DNA of 64,000 nt from Carpediemonas membranifera (taxonomy: Eukaryota; Fornicata). This document shows, piece by piece, positions 61,409 through 64,000 of this stretch (position 1 is the stretch's first letter; every line of letters starts with the position of its first letter). Location: contig JAHDYR010000003.1 in assembly GCA_019828565.1 (NCBI GenBank), positions 434,001-498,000 of the forward strand. The letters run 5' to 3'. The position numbers were made by a program, and so were the translations under genes. The notes beneath the pieces are model-generated. The model did not search any database. It was given only the letters and a program-made list of their open reading frames with translations, and was not told the origin of the DNA.

Positions 61409-61847
61409 GAATGGCATACCCGGCATCTAACAGGGCCGATAAGCAGAAGATATCCATCTGCGATGACTGTAAGGCAATCAATGGTGTAACGACGAGTGCT
61501 TTCATCGTACACCTCCAACCGAGACCACCCAAGCAGCGGACTGTGGTAGAAGTATTAAGGATGGACCCAGCATGCTCTGCTACTTTTGTTCCAACTGGTT
61601 CTGTCCGGATCATATCGCGGACACCGTTTTTGACACTGGAACTGACATGTTGAAGCGTCCTTCTCGTCGTGTTCCGGTGTGCGTGAATTGCTTTCCTCGC
61701 ATTCAGAGAGGCCAGCGACAGTTCAACGGTGAGTATACCAACGCTGCCCGCGCTATTACAGAGCCATTGACACTCGCGGATGACGAGGCTCGTGATGATG
61801 TCAGTATCCGCGAGGAGGTGAGTGATGAGGAGGATGACCAAGAGTGA
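61409..61847 (+). pseudogene. X-family zinc-finger gene, C-terminal fragment
   Basis: Starts at the gap. CDDCKAINGV in the first frame, then after a frame switch near 61540 CGRSIKDGPSMLCYFCSNWF and CPDH, VPVCVNCF, and an acidic tail ending SDEEDDQE at 61847. The spacing (C-x2-C ... LCxxC...WFC-x2-H ... VPxCxxC) parallels the second zinc module of the X zinc-finger protein (CQACKKG ... LLCCRGCHWWYCEHC ... VPLCSKC). I take it as a diverged homologue. Confidence 0.55.
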
Positions 61848-62166
61848 TAAGTGGAATAAAATGAACGAATGACTGATGCGGCACATTCTGTTTACGCCAT
61901 ACGACGATTTTAGAGAGCGCCAGAGAGGTGCTGCAGGGAGAGAGCTTGTGCTTGCGTATCCTGAGGGATGCGGGATGGGAGGGGCCGACGTAATTGGCCA
62001 ATCCACGTTTGTGGATCACCTGGTGTCGTCCATACCGGGCGTCTCTCCGCCACAGGCTGTGTTGCTGCGCATGGAAAGCAGTGTTAACTGTGTTCTATTG
62101 CACGATAGCACGGGGTTATTGACTGATGCGGCACCTACCTTAAATTGCTCGTCATCCACAGTTGTG
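61848..62166. other. Spacer with palindromes, no gene
   Basis: Holds a GGCCAATCCACGTTTGTGGA copy at 61996 and a related stem-loop at 62154-62169. A short + frame (61876-62187) lacks motifs. Confidence 0.45.
61996..62017 (+). promoter_or_regulatory. ATCCAC...GTGGAT palindromic box, first copy
   Basis: The 22-bp string beginning GGCCAATCCACGTTTGTGGA also occurs at 63221-63242. A variant ATCCACAGTTGTGGAT is at 62154-62169, directly before an ATG. Confidence 0.55.
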
Positions 62167-63119
62167 GATGGACCGATATCGCGCTAAGCATCGCCAAGCA
62201 CCTCTCAAAGGGCAATCATCCGCTCGACAAGATCATCACCTGTTCATTTCACCATGGAACGATGAGCAGCTCCGCATCCTTGGCGATAATGCGCGAGTTC
62301 TTCAGCTGCTCGCCATGATGGTCCCTTTGGATGCGGAAGATCTTGGCCTCGCCTGCATTTAACCCCGGGTGCAAGCCCAATAGCACCGAGAAGGACCTCC
62401 TCGGCAAAGAGCTCGAACAGGACGTGGATTCATCAAGAATCCTTCGTGAGATGTCCAATCGAGCGGCGTACAACAAAGCCCATGCCAAGATCATTCGTGA
62501 TCTCGTTGAGTACCGGAACCGCGCAGCTCACAATGAGCTTGAGCCCGACACCCCGCCCAAGGTCCTGGAGCTGGTCGAGAGCTTGGCCCAGGCCTTCTCG
62601 GTTCCATTGCACGATAACGTCAGGGCGTTCATCGCGCTGCTTAAGTCGCCAGTGTCGCTCGTTGCGACAAGTGAACATCATGCTCTGACGAAGAAGGTCA
62701 GCATTCTTGAGGATGAGATTGAGAGGCTGCGTAGCGGCGGCCGTAAGACCATGCTCAGGCTGCCAGGTGTCAGGTCTCAGCCGGAGCCCACCACTTTGGA
62801 GCAGGCAACGATGACGACTTCGGACGTCGGAGACCTGGATGAGCTGAGGCCCAGGCCCGAAGACACGGGCAAGACGCGCGGTACGCTCATGTCCCGCACA
62901 CTGACTGCTAGCCAGGTGGACCAGCTAGCTATGGTTAGAACGCATGACCCCCCGCTTGTCCTGTCAGGACGTTGCATCGTGTGCGGGGCTCATGCGAGAC
63001 CTCAGAGTGGGCTTGCCGTCGTACCCTCAACGACGACACCCAAAGATCCTTGCCGAACGTTGATTCGGAAGGTTAGGACTGGGAATACTCGCGACGTCTC
63101 TGTCTACCCTCACAGATGA
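62167..63119 (+). pseudogene. X-family gene of unknown function, multi-frame
   Basis: Coding-like sequence passes through three frames: DIALSIAKHLSKGNHPLDKI, then NDEQLRILGDNARVLQLLAM (to ~62360), then the long frame from about 62350 to 63119 (PGCKPNSTEKDLLGKELEQD onward). The last part is helical with a coiled-coil (KVSILEDEIERLRSG), then a basic, Pro-containing linker and a Cys pair (CIVCGAH). No family recognised. Indels or short introns may explain the switches. Confidence 0.4.
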
Positions 63120-63612
63120 GGCATTTGAGTGGGTCAAACGTCGCGATCAGACAGGCAAGAGAGCGAGACAGGAATAAATGAATGTATATGTGCATGTCTG
63201 GGCCTCAGCGCTGTCGTTCAGGCCAATCCACGTTTGTGGATCCGTGCAGTTTATGGCTTATCGACCGGACATCTCCTGAACTGAGCGCCAGGGGCGGAGG
63301 TGGCGTTGGCGTGGGGCGTGGAGGCGCTGGGGGCGGGGGTGGCGTTGATATTGGGCAATTACATAAAGTGCACGGTGCTTGGAATTTCATTCCAACCTCA
63401 AAATGGCGGGAAAGCATTATTGGAAGGAACTAGTGGCAGCTATGCGGTTCTTTATACTGCAAAAGCAACCAGCTGTCGTCAAAAGCGCGCCATCTACCAT
63501 CAATAACCAACATCTGCGTTTGCACTCCACTGTTCTCGGTCGTTAATGCACAAAAATCACTAAACAACATCAGAAAGGAACAAAAAGATAGATACTATAG
63601 ACGTCCGTTTAC
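63120..63612. other. Spacer with palindromic box and G-rich run
   Basis: Contains the second GGCCAATCCACGTTTGTGGA box (63221) and a GGCGTTGGCGTGG-type G-rich stretch (63290-63350). No gene supported. Confidence 0.45.
63221..63242 (+). promoter_or_regulatory. ATCCAC...GTGGAT palindromic box, second copy
   Basis: Same 22 bp as 61996-62017. Confidence 0.55.
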
Positions 63613-64000
63613 CTATTCAGCCAGGCGCAGGTACTGACGCGCCGTCTCTCGGGCAGAAGATATACCATGGAGGGATGCGTTCTGGGCAAGGCGCTTGAAC
63701 GACACAACGAACAGCGGAGAGTCGCTCCCACTCTCCTTGGGCCCAGTAGTGATGGTCGTACTCGAGTGATAAATATTCGTAGGGGTGAATTGTTCGAACG
63801 CACACGAAGAAGAGAAGCGGGAGCAGTTTCGTCTCATCAGCAGCAACACGAATAAGAACGTGACCAATGTGGCACTGCACATTGGTCACGACCGGGTTGT
63901 CGTTGATGCGATGGACACCGATTGTTTCAGGGTTGGCGCTGACGCAAAACTGGGTTCCATCGATGAGGTAGTCGTAGTTACCATTTGACTGGCGCTCATG
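63613..64000 (-). pseudogene. X-family SET-domain protein, C-terminal part, frameshifted
   Basis: Enters from the window end and reads on the - strand YDYLIDGTQFCVSANPETIG, VHRINDNPVVTNVQCH, then PLLFFVCVRTIHPYEYLSLEYDHHYW. This parallels the X SET protein (VHLINHSPDDVNCEF ... GEFLRIDYGETYF), including the downstream FKRLA/FKSLA segment. The canonical NHS is changed to NDN and DYG to EYD. A one-base shift near 63715 separates the SET motif from the tail that stops at 63613-63615. Confidence 0.55.

Overview
The window looks like a repeat-rich stretch of a protist nuclear genome. It has a class III tRNA gene with internal A and B boxes, a katanin-family ATPase, RCC1-type repeats, chromodomain Ty3/gypsy retrotransposons, and candidate spliceosomal introns of only about 31-32 bp. 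Very small introns, tightly packed genes and a cysteine-rich type I surface protein would suit a fornicate metamonad, but the taxonomic call is inference only.

Layout. 1-5686: the 3' part of a Ty3/gypsy element (E1) with a chromodomain pol and an extra antisense ORF; it ends against a truncated KATNAL2-like gene. 5.7-16.7 kb: the only ordinary host region, with KATNAL2-like fragment (+), RCC1-repeat gene (-), tRNA-Trp(CCA) (+), large surface protein (-), a small two-frame gene (+) and a double-membrane-anchor protein (+). 16.9-61.3 kb: a nested mobile-element block. 61309-61408 is a 100-N scaffold gap. 61.4-64 kb holds fragments of a diverged relative of the DNA element described next.

The nest. 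An element E_E (gag start at 16872 on +, remainder at 43342-51523 on -) was hit by two copies of a retrotransposon R0 and by E_D. R0 copy 2 was in turn hit by E_B and E_C. Each R0 copy was also hit by a large DNA element, X. X is 11.3 kb with 50-bp terminal inverted repeats. It carries a candidate RNase H-fold transposase, a GNAT-like acetyltransferase, an OTU-type cysteine protease, a SET-domain protein, a caspase/CHAT-like protein, a zinc-finger protein and two proteins of unknown family. From the GNAT-like gene onward the genes are arranged alternately head-to-head and tail-to-tail, and families of palindromic promoter boxes recur between them. Copy A (19911-31248) is complete; copy B (53480-61308, opposite orientation) runs into the gap. 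The flanks of A and B are swapped in a way that one inversion between A and B explains: undoing it rejoins R0 copy 1 with a 4-bp target duplication and restores the gag frame of E_E.

The retrotransposons R0, E_B, E_C and E_D have LTRs of only 53-80 bp, target duplications of 4-5 bp, no TGG-type primer binding site, and a perfect 8-10-bp palindrome touching the 5' LTR. X, and this short-LTR lineage, are the parts of the window I consider most likely to be undescribed. Many frame differences between the two X copies lie in homopolymer runs, so part of the apparent decay may be sequencing error.
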